Source of the DNA: Synchiropus splendidus
Taxonomy: Eukaryota > Chordata > Actinopteri > Syngnathiformes > Callionymidae
Assembly: GCF_027744825.2 (NCBI RefSeq)
Contig: NC_071338.1
Span: 29,803,501 to 29,867,500, forward strand
DNA length: 64,000 nucleotides
Direction: 5' to 3'
The position numbers and the translations under genes are program-made. Shown here piece after piece: positions 12,482 to 25,222 of the stretch. Every line of letters begins with the position of its first letter. Position 1 is the stretch's first letter. Under the pieces are notes generated by a model. The model saw only the letters and a program-made list of their open reading frames with translations, was not told where the DNA came from and did no database searches.

Positions 12482-14879
12482 GGAGATTAATTGAAGAGTT
12501 GGTGCGAAGAATGCATCAATAAGCTTCAGAACAAGATAATTAAACTTGTCTATCGAATATTCAAAATCCTTTGTATGGATTTCAGGGAGTAAATCTGGTC
12601 CAACACAGGACCATCTCGCAGTGATGCCAACTAAACTATACATATACACCTGCGGTTCCAAAACCACGCTCGGGTCTGAAACACCACCTTCTCACTCCGC
12701 CTTTGATCAAAGTCACCTTTTGCCTTTGCTAACCTGCCTCCCTTCTCCACATGCCTCAGTGGTGGCCTCAGATTCAACCCTCACTCATGCCACTCCAGCC
12801 TCTTGGACGCGACTAACAGCCTCGAACTCTCCACTATTGTAAGCTTCACCATACAGTCATCCCCCTTTTACAACCATGGTATGCACATAATGCCAAACGG
12901 TATTGACGCCAACATATGATTGGCGATGACGTGGATTATTGCAGACTATCGTTGGGATGAAGATAAATTTTCACACTGAACAGAGCCAAATTGACATTCG
13001 GTGGACTTTCATTGCCGCAAGCCTTTGAAACAGACGCTGGGTTCAGTCAGGCTCCTCGTATTTGGCTTGGTCTCATGTTTGGTTCACAGTCAGTCGGTAG
13101 AGCCAAGTGGAACCAGAACAAATGTCAGACGTGACTGCAGATAATCCTGAAACAAGTTCTGTCTTTTCCTCAAAATATACGTTGTAGAAGAAACTAAGGT
13201 AGTATTTTTGTCTTTGACCTGCCGTATGATTGACAGGCCATTGCCATCACTGCATCCAGGGATGACAGTGGCAGATACTAGTACCTACCCTGTGCGCCTC
13301 TTTTGGACTACGATTCAAGGGATACGAATGAAGGATGACAGTGGGTCATTCAGATTGATTCAAAATGATTCAGTGACTTTAAACCAATGTGGTAGCTTTG
13401 ACACCAAAAAAAAAAATCCAACTTGTCTAACTGAGGAATAATACCTAGATTACAGACGTATGCAGTGAAGATTCCTAGATTCCAGTTGTTTCTTGTCAGA
13501 GAATCAATTAAGCGTTAGCGCTAGCTTCTACTTCAATTTAATTTTTAGTTGTAGACCATTCAAATATCAAATGACAGTGCAAAATTTCTCCATGATGAAT
13601 TTGTGAACAGCCCTTGTGGTTTATTCATTTATTGGTTACTTCTATTATTATTATTGTTTATTTTTATTCATGTATTGTATTTAATAACAATATTTATAGT
13701 TATTACATGTTATTACTATTATATTAATTATAGTTATTACATTATACACACACACATATATGTGTGTCTTGGTGATGGTTGGTGTTGAAGTCGTACATAC
13801 TGGAGCTTCACCTTTATAAATCCAACAAACCAAAAGTAACTGATTTAGAGCATCTCCTCTCCATCTCCAGCCGAAATGTTTCCATGAGTGACTCACCACT
13901 TTGTCCTGCCCCTGCTCTCCTGGAACATCTGGACGGAGGTCAGAGGCAAATAGATTGAGATGAATCAATGTCATTAAATTCAGAGCCCAATAGATGTCCA
14001 AAAGTCCAACTCGCTCCATTAACTACTAACACCTCAACTGAGTCCCGTCCATTAAAAGCATACTTCTTTAATCTGTGCTTCTGGATCTAGAGGTCCTGCT
14101 GCTGGAAAAGTGCCAGAGATTCTCAGCTAAATGGACTCCCCAACTCGGCCAGCGCTCCCCTGGTGTAAATGCATTAACAGCTTCACTGACACACACCACA
14201 TAATAACTCTGCAAGACCAAACACTAATGGAAGTCCTGGCCAACGCCAGCCAGCGGCCATGACAGGGTGAAGGCCTCTCGCCTCCTGCTGAGCTCCCACC
14301 TTTTTGATGTGCCATCCACAGAGCCGCGGTTTCAAAGCACTGCCGCTGTAAAATCACACACTCAAAAGGGACATTCACCTTCTGAGAACACAATTTCTCT
14401 GACAAAACGAGCTTGCACCATTGATTCAAACCACTTCAGAAGTGAGTTAGAGGACTATTGAGTTTAGTAGCTACTCCTTTACAAGTGTGAGAGCGACCGC
14501 TTATGAACAAGGCTGACTGCAACACAGTCTATGTGTCATACTAAAATAAAACTCCATTCTAGGCACGAAACGGGGAAACTTCTGCGCTAAGAAAATAATG
14601 ATCATTTTTCTAAGTGCAGCATTCACATGTCGGATCTTTTGTGAGTCACCAGTTGAGTCACTAAGGTGGATCTCTCCAGCACATTTATAAAGAACTATAT
14701 ATTTATATTTGATATGTCATGTCCACAAAGTGACCACAAGTGAGGTCAGCCTTGACGTGTTGAACTCCTTTATTTCGTGAGTCACTTACACTCAGATGTG
14801 AACATTGGAGAGATCCCATCATTCGCTGTTGAATACCACTTTCCGAGAGTCATTCTTACGTGACTCAAGGGCCACTTAT
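12482..14879. other. Intron stretch without recognised genes
   Basis: Unique-looking sequence with a short ATT/TTA-rich patch and a CACACATATATGTGTG palindrome near 13620-13770. Nothing else supported. Confidence 0.5.
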
Positions 14880-15055
14880 GCTCATTATTACATTTGTATC
14901 CGGACGTGGACGGAGCCTTCTGTCTGTGCTCTACGTTTCCGCAAATCTTACTGATACGGACCAAACGGTGCAGTGCCACCGGAAACCGTGGAGGCAGTGT
15001 TGCTGTTACTATGAGACACCAAGAAGACATCGACCATCGTTGCTGTTTCGAAGTA
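14880..15055. repeat. Dispersed repeat, copy 1 (pair with 22720-22895)
   Basis: It shares an ordered set of blocks with the 22.7-kb copy: CTTATG(C/T)TCA, TTTCC(G/A)CAAA, GGACCAAACGG(T/A)GCAG, a CAC/GG spacer, and GGCAGTGTTGCT. Both are diverged. The family is not firmly identified. The layout resembles nonautonomous DNA elements of fish. Confidence 0.45.
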
Positions 15056-15499
15056 TTTTAAATATGGTGCCCATTTTGTAAACTTCCACTTGATAGAACT
15101 TTATTACAAACATTACTGTTATGCTGGCTCTAGGAGAAAAACAGGAAACGGAAACACACACACAGGGGAACGACAAAATAAGAGCACGTGAAAATGAACA
15201 TAAGTTACATTTTCTATTTTGAAGGAAAGCTACATATAATAAAAAAAAAAAACAAAAAAAACGTACTCCTTTAAAGACTGTCAGCGACAAGATGCAAGAT
15301 ATTCCCTTTTTTTAAGAGGCATGGAAGCCAGATAACTGTATTGGAGTACAGGTTTATTCAAGCAACAGAAGAGGTAAAATAAAAAAATAACGCAAAAACA
15401 ACTGTCTAAGCTCAAGATAGTGAGGGAAACTAACGTCACTGCAAATGCTTGAATCCAAGCATCAAGATTTATGTATTAAAGTTTCAGCGAGTCAGAGGC

Positions 15500-15780
15500 T
15501 TTTGAACGATCACGTTCTAATTCCAACCCCCACGAGTGACAAAGATCCACGTCGGACTCGACATGCGCGTTGAAGAGGAGTTGAAACGATGAAGCCACAT
15601 GATACGCGGTGATGGCTGGGGGCGCATGAGGAAGAGCGGCTTGGCTCCTCTAAAAGCAGCCGTCTGATAACGCTCTGACCGCTCAAAGGGCAACGTCGGG
15701 CTCGTAACAGTTGTCAATGGAGACGCCACCTCAGAAAATATTTGACAGAAAGCGCGGTAATGACCGGCCATCATCAGGGG
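15500..15780 (-). pseudogene. Ty3/gypsy pol fragment (end of RT into RNase H)
   Basis: A minus-strand frame beginning near 15774 reads AGHYRAFCQIFSEVASPLTT and then SPTLPFERSERYQTAAF. This matches the conserved stretch after the reverse transcriptase of Ty3/gypsy polyproteins (Y-R-x-F-C, APLT, the F-x-W-S-x-x-C-Q-x-A-F block). After about 45 residues the homology moves to another frame (a SFQLLFNAHVES-like segment corresponding to the usual PFxLxVDAS), so there is a frameshift. The Trp of FxWS is also changed. No LTRs, gag or integrase are visible nearby. It is a dead, isolated fragment. Confidence 0.65.
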
Positions 15781-16796
15781 ACGACAAAATTGCTTCTTTC
15801 ACTGAAGACTCCGGCCTTCCGTGCTCCATTACAGCATCTCGACATTTACCTTTCCTCTTTCTGCATTAGAATATTCTGCCGCTTCACAAGGTCTTTCTGA
15901 CAAAATGCAGGACAGTACGTCCAGCACTACCACTAATGATGTGAGATGGAGGAATGATTTTTTTTCTTTCTCAACACTGCAATAATGAGGCTTAAAAACA
16001 CGTCTGTGGTTAATGTGGCTTATATTTAATTTATATTTAAAGCACTCTCCACTCTCTCTGTGGAGTACAATGACTTTACAAATGTGCGATTCCATTCGGG
16101 CATGTTGTTTTGGGACTGGTATTGTCTCCAACAGTCAGTCCCAGATAATGAGTGTAACATTGTTAAACTTGACGCAACACATTCTTCCGGGACGCTCCAG
16201 AGAAATGCCTCCAAAGTTAAATCCCAGGTCACCACAAAAGAAATGGATGACTCTTAGCAGAGAGTTGTGCTGTCAAATACTGGCTACTTTGATGGATTAG
16301 AGCCAGACGTACACAACTGAACGAAGAATGAACCTGGCTAACACATTTCACTCACTTCAACCATGCGATGTGCACAGCTCCTTCCATATTAAAATGTATC
16401 AACACCGCCTTTCCCATGTTTCCTGGGCGAAAATGTATTAGCAGGGCGGATGACATTTCCAGCGGTGCTTGTCATCAATCACGTACTAAACAGAGTAATC
16501 ACGGGTGCGGCTACACTCTGCTAAACATGCGCTCGCCGCAGCCTTCTCAGCTCCGATGTGGAGCTAAAACAATGGTCACTAATATGGAACTTCCACCATG
16601 CTGTAATGGCCGGTGCCATAAAAGATCAGCAGTCCCACACTTTTTATGTGCACAGTAACAGCAAACAGAAAACAGCAGGCGACTGTAAAACTGCTGCAGA
16701 TGCACAGCATTTAACAACTTCATTGACACTCTGTGTGGAAGTGTATTCGGTCATTCAGGGGATTGTGTTAAAAAATTAACATACAAAAGAAAGTTT

Positions 16797-16990
<194 letters not shown>

Positions 16991-19827
16991 GGTCCGACCT
17001 TGGCTGACCCTCTGATTATTTGGCAAGGAAAACATATTTTTACATGGAAAATATTTCGCAGGCTCCATAGTTGGGAAAAATACTCAACATGAACTCCAAC
17101 TTGTGACCTTACATTAAAAAAGCAAACACACTTTGGAACACAGTTTGAGAGCGATGAGCAGGGTTGCCACCACTGAGAACTAAGTAGCATCATACTAAAA
17201 ACACAATTGAATTATTTCCACAACTTGCACTTACTCTGGAGAACAACCGGCTATTGCCATGTATTACGAACTTAGACCTGTGAGTTTTCCACTTTGCTAT
17301 CGCTATGTTGTGAGGCTGCAGCTTGAAAACTGCGACTATATTTTGACATCACCAGGCACCGGCCACAGTCAATGCCATAACCTTTATAGATATTTATCTG
17401 ATTCAATCGTGCTATTCTTCGTCATGTCTCAAGCAACAATGATGATGACGGCGAACGCTGTATTTTCTCCCGTGGTTTGTAACGCATCTGTTTCCACATT
17501 TTCTTTTTACATTCACACTGCCTCCATCACAGTGTTTGGACCATGAATCCGCTCCAGAATGTGGAGAGAACGGACGCATAGAAGCTGCGCTGCCGACCAC
17601 TGCTGTCACTCTCTGTCCCACTGTATGATCTCTTGCTCTTCTGAATCTGATACTGTCTAAATCGCTCTCTTGCTCGCGGTTTTGCTCCTATTGCGTAACT
17701 AAAACTGCCCTCCTCTGCGTGACTGGACTCAAAAACTTTGATATAAAAACACGCCAATATAGCTCACATTGAAGCTACATGTGTCGGCCGCCTGTTTACG
17801 TAAAGTAGCAACTACATCAGGCTCCATATTTACAGACTGACTAGTCGACAGTAAGTGCCACGATGTCGCCTGTCACAAATGGTGCCAGATGGGTAAAGTA
17901 ATTTCCAACCCATTTTCACACTCAATGCGTCAAATGGCGACTTTCTTCAAGGTACTGTTGAGTCCTCTGTTGACACCGTGGTCAGCTTCCAGCGTTCCAC
18001 GGTGACACGTTAAGCTGGAGGTGCCCATCGCCATCGATTGCAAAAACAATGTTCATAGATTGCATGGCGAGCATGAGGAACCACGACGACAAGCGGATCG
18101 TAGTCTCAAGAGAGTCGCTGTTTGATGCCTCAGGAGTGAGAATGTACATGGACTGTTGCTTTCAGAAGCACTGTCCTATTTTCTACAAACTTTCGACCAC
18201 GTTTCTAAATGCGATAATTGTGTGTAAAGTTCAAAAACTCGATATTCAAACACCAAAGCCAAAGAGAGTTGACATATTCATTGAGCAGCTTCAAGAGTGC
18301 AGTGACCCAGAATCCCACTGAGAGCAGAGGATGGGAATAAAAGAGCCCAAAAATACCCAGGCCTTCTGAACCCGACGTTCATGTCCCGTTTGAAAAACAA
18401 ACACTCTGTCAATGGAATGATGTGACAGCAGCTAAATTGAATTCTAAATATTTCCCAGCACTAATCTAGACTTTGCCGATTAAATTATGACACCCATTTA
18501 GATTTACATTTATTATTTGTCAATTAGAGCGTGTCAAAAGAAGATGAATAATTCTGTGTATTTATGGCTCCGATCTGGGAGCGTGTGCTGCGGTCGATTA
18601 TGATCAGGTGGATTTCGGCAACACGGTCCTTGACAAGAGCCGCTCCTGATGAGATTCGGCTGGAGCAGAGCTAGCGGATCACGGAACAGAACCGGGCTGT
18701 TTTCAGCCTTCAGTGTGTCATGTTTACACAAAATAAGTCCCTTTTAAGTCTAACACGACTCATGACCTCCCTTATACATTTTTCATCTAGCGGTGTACTA
18801 CGTGGTAATTACCAAGTATGCAACATGCCAAGTTGAATTTAGCTGAATGGCATCCGAATGAATCAGTCACAAGGGGGTGAGAGTCGACGAGTGAGCGCCA
18901 ATTAATGTGACAGGAGCAGCGAGAGAGGATGGTAGGAGAGGAGCCTGTGTCAGCCCGGATTGACAGTGGCACCCCGAATTTACCCAAAATATAAATGAGA
19001 GAGGAACACTGGATGTCACAGTTGCAAGTCTGGAGCCATTTTCTGACTTCACCTTTATAGGTAGTTGGAGAAGCAAGTGCTTTTCTTCGTCTCAAACTTG
19101 CACAGATTTGGAATATATTAAGTATATTAATATAAAATGTAAAAATACATTAAAATACGTCTCTTTGTGTCATGTTGAATCTTGACGTGCATGTTATGAT
19201 AAAGTGTTTTTCCAATCCAGTGTGTCAGGTTGCTGTTGTCAGGAGCCATGAAATCTGCCTGAGGCCTCGACAGAGCAGGCAAGTGAACGGAGACAGTCAG
19301 CTGCCAATCGGATCTCGAGTCAGCGACAACCAGGCCGGATCGTCTTACACTGGTCCTGACATGTACACGTCCTGTGACTGGATAAGCACTTGTGAGAGCC
19401 TGGGAAACAGGGACTTCCCAGTCAGAGAAGCAACTGTTTAGGTTTGGTGGCTGGCTGGCAACACCATTTTCAAGATGGACCCACTTCATAGAGGTAGAAA
19501 CTGAAAATAATAATCTCAAATACACTTGTTTTAAATGTTAACAACGCCCAGTTTATCGGACAAACTCTGAGAGAAGGGCAGACTCTTAAAATCGCCCTTA
19601 GTTTCAACAGTATCTGAGAGGAAATTCCAAAGGCAGGAACCCACAAAAACATGTTGTTTGACATGGTCCTGATTAATAATAAGTTTTAAAGAAAGAGTCT
19701 TTTAGAAGTAAATAACTGAGAATAGTTTTAAATGGATGTTTTTATTGAACAAAATATGGTGTGGCTGTTTCACATTTAACATTCTACTCAGCCTAACTGT
19801 GTGCCTCATGTTATTAGCTATTAATAA
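16991..19827. other. Intron stretch without recognised genes
   Basis: No exon-like frame and no repeat family recognised. Open frames are short and of random composition. Confidence 0.5.
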
Positions 19828-20190
19828 CAGGGGTGGTCAATTGAATTTCATCAGAGGCAACAACATATGAATGTTGTGGGAGGGTATGAAGTCAAAAGAC
19901 AGAAGGTCAGCAGAAAAGCCATCTTAAATTTAAGTAACATTTTGCAGCTAAATATGTATATAATATATACATACATTCTGCAGGTTTTTCTTTTTTTTTC
20001 TCAGGGACAAGAGCTACATCTAAAATGAACATCACTTGTTAAAAAAAATAACAAAATAAATAAAAATAAAAAGAGTATTTTTATTTTATTTTTCAATGTG
20101 ACTATGGGGGAAGAAAAACAAACAAAGAAAAAAACAAAAAAAATAGTTTTATAAAGAATTAAAATAGTAATGACAATGGAAAATGTAATA
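19828..20190. mobile_element. hAT-like nonautonomous element remnant, copy 1
   Basis: The left end CAGGGGTGGTCAATTGAATT is typical of hAT/Charlie-like termini. The A-rich interior ends in GAATTAAAATAGTAA, which is also found in the copy at 33.1-33.4 kb. No transposase frame. The right end is not clear. Confidence 0.45.
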
Positions 20191-22719
20191 TCATTTTGGA
20201 GGTCTGGTCAATAAGTAATAATATGTTCCTCAACACTTACACAGCATGGTTCCAGCGGTGGTCACACATTTGAAAACAAAGTGGGATTGATAAAAAATAA
20301 AGGTTAGAAACCAAAACCACAGAGGAAACGTAATATTAACATGGCTTACACAACAAGTAGAATGGAAATGCTGTCAGACAGAGAGACAAAGAGTAATAGA
20401 AGTCATAGAAACTACAGGTATTCTGAATAAACAGCCAATATGAGGGCGCCAGCAAAAACATACATATATAGAAAGTAAACTCATTCAAGTCGAAATCTCA
20501 ACATTCTTCAGATTTCAGACGAGGACAACATGCCACATATGGCTCATGAAACAAACAAACAAACAAAATCCTTTTGAGACTCAAACGAAAAAGAAAGAAC
20601 GGACTGCAAACTGACTGAAACACTCGATAACTTCCCATTGTAAGTGACTGAGGTTTATGCCACGCTAGCGTAAACACCAATGCTAACGTGGAGCAAACTT
20701 AATTCGAGAACATGTAGCATCACAAGACCCGATCCAACCCACAACAAACAATTGCATGATGTGATCCATCAATACACCATGCTTTGTTGTCTGGATGTCT
20801 ATTTCAGGCCTCGTCGCTCAGACCGCACTCTGCCCCAATAGGAAACATCAGCAGAACAAATTTCAGGACGGAAGATCCGGTCCGTTACTCTCACCAGCTG
20901 CGCTGAACACCTGCGGGGGATCCACACAGCTGGACGTGTCATTAACGCAATAAAAGTCCAATAAAAGTCTTGCGAAAAAGTCTGGGTGGAGGGATTCAAC
21001 ATGACTTCTGCAGGACTTCTGCCTTTATGGTCGCTGGTCCCTTGCTCATCTTCTGACTCCCTCTCTTTTCCATCCATTCATCTTAGCTTAGCACGCATGA
21101 ACCGAGGATGCGCCCCACCGTGGGTACTCAGCACACACACACAGAGACACACAGACAGACAGAGAGTTCAGTTTGTGACTGTCTCACGCTGGAGAAAACA
21201 AATCCAGGGAGCAAAACAGTCGCTCATTTCATGCTGCCCCAAACTGTGCAGTTTAAAAACAACACCTGTAGAGATCAGAGCAACAAACCAACCTCCCGTC
21301 AGGTCGGCAGACGCCTCGCCAAATAACAGTGCCTCATCTTGGTTCACACAACTTAAGAGAGAAAAGAGCAAGACATCAACAGTTAGGAAGGAAGCGTTCC
21401 TCTTAACCACTGTGCCGTTCCAAATCTTTAGCAACCAACTCTTCCAGAAAATGACAGAGTGGAGATTTATCATGGCAGACGCAGTTTAAATTCCTCCAAA
21501 TGTGCCTGGTCTTGTCGCTCCTCTGGTCTCAGACCCAAACACCTAGCCTTTACCAAACAATTGTCCAATAGCCAAAATAGAGCTTTTAAAAAACTCTACT
21601 ATTTTATTCATCCGTTCCTCAGTCACCAGCCATGAGCTGGTTCAACAGACTTTGTTGAACTGCTTTTGTCTCCACAAGGGCTTCTTTAAATAGAGTATGT
21701 AGCAATAATAACACTTTTGCTTAATGTGCTTCTGACCAGCAGTTGCTATGGAAACAGTGACCCAGCCTGAGGCAAGAGAGTGCTGCGGGGCAGAGAGACA
21801 GAAGACCTGGGGAAACATCCGTCACAGCCTATAAAATACAACACCAGAGCCAGCTACAATCATTTGCTCTTAAAATAATCAAATGTGCTGTAAACACTTG
21901 TGCAAATAGGCCGAGGAAAGGGTCTGGAGATTATCCTGTAATTATCATGCCAAGTTTAAGACTCCGCTCAAGATGGTGCTTCACTCCACAAAAACTCCCG
22001 TAAATGTTTATAAAGCACTGAAGCATCCTGGAAGCACAATTAATCCACTCTCTGTTCGGGCGTTGCGTATTAACGTCATATTTGTTTTTGGCGACAATCG
22101 ATTGATCCCAATTGGAGGAGGAGAGGATGATTTTTTGAGCGACTTTCCTGAAGTCGTAACAGCGTTTCTAGCCCTGTAGAAGCAGCCAGAAATTAGGGAC
22201 CCTTTTTCATCCCGCGCGGTATCGAAAACGCACTGTCAGCACATGATCACCGTCACATATCTAATGCGTGAGGTTTCCGACAATATCCTCATGAGATCCC
22301 ACATCTTTCGACTGACGGATGATTAACAAGGATGTGATGCAGCCACACAAATCCCATCTATTCTCTCTGTCACCCGTGTCATGCTATCTCCTCCTCCTCC
22401 CTGCAAAATCCCCAACAGCACAACCGGCCCCGTTCCTTTTTTCCTTCCTGTCAACATGGCAGAAAGAACCCAGACCTGACCCATTCTGGAAAAGTGACAG
22501 TGGCCTGCCTCTGGCTGAGGAAACATCAGAGGGGATGGAAAGAAGCAGGATATAAAATACGGCTCTGTCCTCTTTGTACAACTGTGACAGTGCCTCTGTT
22601 TTTAAATGAAATATAACTGAATGCTTATCCACAATATTCCCCACAGGCACATGCAAGTTGACGCACACGTGACATGTTTAGGCTGGCTTGTCCAGTTCCT
22701 TGTTTCTTCAAGGCCCATT
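20191..22719. other. Intron stretch without recognised genes
   Basis: A plus-strand frame of 167 codons at 20986-21489 crosses an ACACAGACAGAC-rich patch and shows no domain or splice logic. Treated as chance. Confidence 0.45.
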
Positions 22720-22895
22720 TATGTTCACATAGTTCAGTCCGTAGTCTGCGCTCACTTCCTCCGTATTTCTGCTTGTTTCCACAAAGATTACCAAACGGAC
22801 CAAACGGAGCAGAACCACTGGGGGCAGTGTTGCTTATACTACCTCACATGTAGCTCTGACAAGAGACGACAATTCTCCGTCCTTCAGTCGTGATA
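22720..22895. repeat. Dispersed repeat, copy 2 (pair with 14880-15055)
   Basis: Same orientation and block order as the 14.9-kb copy, including GGACCAAACGGAGCAG and GGCAGTGTTGCTTATACTAC. Confidence 0.45.
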
Positions 22896-23676
22896 TATTT
22901 AAGCGCCTCACCGAGCACCGCCTCCTACAACGCTGCCTCTGTTTCCTCTTTTGTGCAAGAGCTTACATGATCAATACTTCATCCGCAGTCACCATGTTTG
23001 TTTTGGAGTTTGTTCTTGTCATCGTCAGTTAAGGGATTTCAAATCTAATGGGAGGCAGAGCACAAGGCCTCACAACAGGACTAATTGGAAACAAATGGTT
23101 ACACGGCTACATCTTAGACAGTTCAAAACATCAGGATGCAGCCGAAGCAAGGACTTCTCCCACGGAGATCGACTCCGGCCTACGAGTCCTCCTCGGGAAA
23201 CTACAAGAAAACATGTCTCAAGCGCACCACAGGTCTGCCCTTGGGCTTCCATCCACTTGGAGAAGCGGGGTACAATTCAGCCCGTGGGCGTCTGGGGGAT
23301 TTCTGAATTCCAAAGCCATCTCCATTTTCTTCTCTCAATGAGGGTCTGCAGCTGTTAAAGTTTCTCCTGGAGCTGGTCGGGGCTGCTTTCTTGTTTTTGT
23401 TGTCACTTCCTAAAGCAAGTGAGGGATCGGCTGTTGACCGGTGGATGGAGAGTTTTGCCTCACAGCTCAGCTCATTTTCAACAACCACAGATATTATTTA
23501 TTAACAACTGGAGGCTGCACAAAGCCAATTAGAGACAACATTTGCAAAAAAGAAGGAATAAATCCTTACGCAACCGGGGGGAAAGAAAAATATGCTAATA
23601 TATTTGCAACTTGGACTCGATAGAGTAGAGTGGATCAATCATTTTTAGGCTGAAACTAACACAGTCTCAGTCCAAA

Positions 23677-23725
23677 GGTGTTGCATTTTGAGAGGTGAAA
23701 ACTCTATAAGAATTAGGGCGATATC
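23677..23725. repeat. Left copy of the 49-bp repeat flanking the LINE
   Basis: Identical over 49 bp to 25174-25222, starting GGTGTTGCATTTTGAGAGGT and ending GGGCGATATC. Most simply read as a long target-site duplication. Confidence 0.9.
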
Positions 23726-25173
23726 CTTCACCTTCACCTTCACCTTCTTCTGCCGCTTATCCGGGGTCGGGTCGCGGAGGCAGCATTCGGAGCAGGGAAG
23801 CCCAAACTTCCTGAGTGGAAGACGTGACGACGGGATTGAGGAGACCCTCGAAGTATTCTTTCCACCGCCCGACAACATCACCAGTCGAGGTCAGCAGTCT
23901 CCCCCCTGCGCTGTAAACAGCAATGGTGAGGCACTGCTTCCCCCTTCTGAGGCGACGGACGGTTTGCCAGAATTTCTTCAAGGCCGACCAATAGTCCTCC
24001 GCCATGGCCTCTCCGAACTCCTCCCAGACCCGAGTTTTTGCCTCCAAGACTGCACGGGAAGCGGCACGCCTGGCCTGCCGGTACACGTCAGCTGCCTCAG
24101 GAGTCCCACAGGCCATCAAGACCCGATAGGACTCCTTCTTCAGCCTGACGGCATCTCTTACTTTCGGTGTCCACCACCGGGTTCGGGGATTGCCGCCGCG
24201 ACAGGCACCGGAGACCTTGCGACCAAAACTACGTGCAGCCGCACTGACAATGGAGGAGGAGAACATGGACCACTCAGACTCCATGTCACCTACCTCCCTC
24301 GGGATCTGGGAGAAACTCTCCCGAAGGTGGGAGTTAAAGACCCCACTGACAGTGGGTTCCGCCAGGCGTTCCCAGCAGACCCTCACAATACGTTTGGGCC
24401 TGCCCGGTCTGACCGGCTTCCTCCCCTGCCAGCGGATCGGACTCACCACCAGGTGGTGATCGGTTGACAGCTCTGCCCCTCTCTTCACCCGAGTGTCCGA
24501 GACACGTGGCCGAAGGTCAGATGACACGATCACAAAGTCTATCATAGACCTCCGGCCAAGGGTGTCCTGGTGCCATGAGCACTTATGGAGACCCTTGTGC
24601 TCAAACATGGTGTTCGTTATGGACAAACTGTGACACCTGTCCCCAACCCGTAGGCGTAGGGACGCGACCCCCTCATTCACCGGGGTAAACCCCAACACGA
24701 AGCTGCAGAGCTGCGGGGCTATGAGCAAGCCTACGCCAGCCCGCCGCCTCTCCCCGCGGACAACTCGAGAAAAGTAGAGGGTCCAGCCTTTCTCGAGGAG
24801 TTGGGTTCCAGAGCCCAGGCTGTGCGTGGAGGAGAGCCCGACTATATCTAGCCGGTACCTCTCAACCTCCTGCACAAGCTCAGGCTCTTTCCCCCCCCAG
24901 CGAAGTGACATTCCATGTTCCAAGAGCCAGAGAATGTCCACACAAACCAGGTCGTCGGGCCCCCCGGCCTCGACTGCCACCTAGTTCTCTTTGCACCCGA
25001 CCCGTATGACTCCCTCTGTGGGTGGTGGGTCCGCAGGAGGGACGGCCCATGTCATTCGTTCGGGCTTGGCCCGGCCGGGCCCCATGGGCAGAGGCCCAGG
25101 GTGGGGCCCCGGCTGCGCCATGCCGGGCGACGTCACGGTCCTTGGTGTTTTTGTTTTTGCCATCGGGGCTTCT
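23726..25173 (-). mobile_element. APE-type LINE copy with two internal deletions
   Basis: The element runs on the minus strand from an ATG at 25163 to a 3' tail of GGTGAA units (seen on the plus strand as CTTCACCTTCACCTTCACC). It lies between perfect 49-bp direct repeats. The coding part starts within 11 bp of the 5' junction, so the 5' end looks nearly complete for the ORF. The endonuclease centre and nearly the whole reverse transcriptase are missing, leaving about 1.45 kb. The GC-rich 5' part (24900-25140) contrasts with the intron. The copy should be nonautonomous. The clade cannot be fixed by eye. Confidence 0.85.
23757..25163 (-). pseudogene. Remnant endonuclease/reverse transcriptase ORF of the LINE
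   Basis: One minus-strand frame spans the region, broken by a TAG at 24981-24983 where related fish elements have a Trp codon. After the stop, about 407 residues stay open. Visible blocks are ERYRLDIVGLSSTHSLGSGT (start of the APE endonuclease), GERRRAGVGLLIA, LGRRSMIDFVIVSSDLRP, and the catalytic-type STDHHLV near residue 170. These are followed by the linker NPRTRWWTPKVRDAVRLKKE and EEFGEAMAEDYWSALKKFW. Between VASLRLRVGD and LSITNTMF (about 24620-24640) the endonuclease middle, including the expected GDFN motif, is absent. After EGLLNP (about 23810-23830) the frame jumps to a short 3'-end peptide, so the RT palm with its YxDD motif is lost. Confidence 0.85.
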
Positions 25174-25222
25174 GGTGTTGCATTTTGAGAGGTGAAAACT
25201 CTATAAGAATTAGGGCGATATC
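25174..25222. repeat. Right copy of the 49-bp repeat flanking the LINE
   Basis: Perfect match to 23677-23725. The identity suggests recent insertion. Confidence 0.9.

Noticed and set aside
20986..21489. 167-codon plus-strand frame.
   Set aside because: It crosses a CACA/GACA-rich patch, shows no domain, and has no splice or promoter context.
22807..22835. CCACTGGGGGCAGTG as a further CTCF site in the 22.7-kb repeat.
   Set aside because: Aligned to the 14-bp consensus it has about four mismatches. The paired copy at 14.9 kb is no better.
23688..24467. 259-codon plus-strand frame.
   Set aside because: It is the antisense shadow of the LINE ORF in GC-rich sequence.
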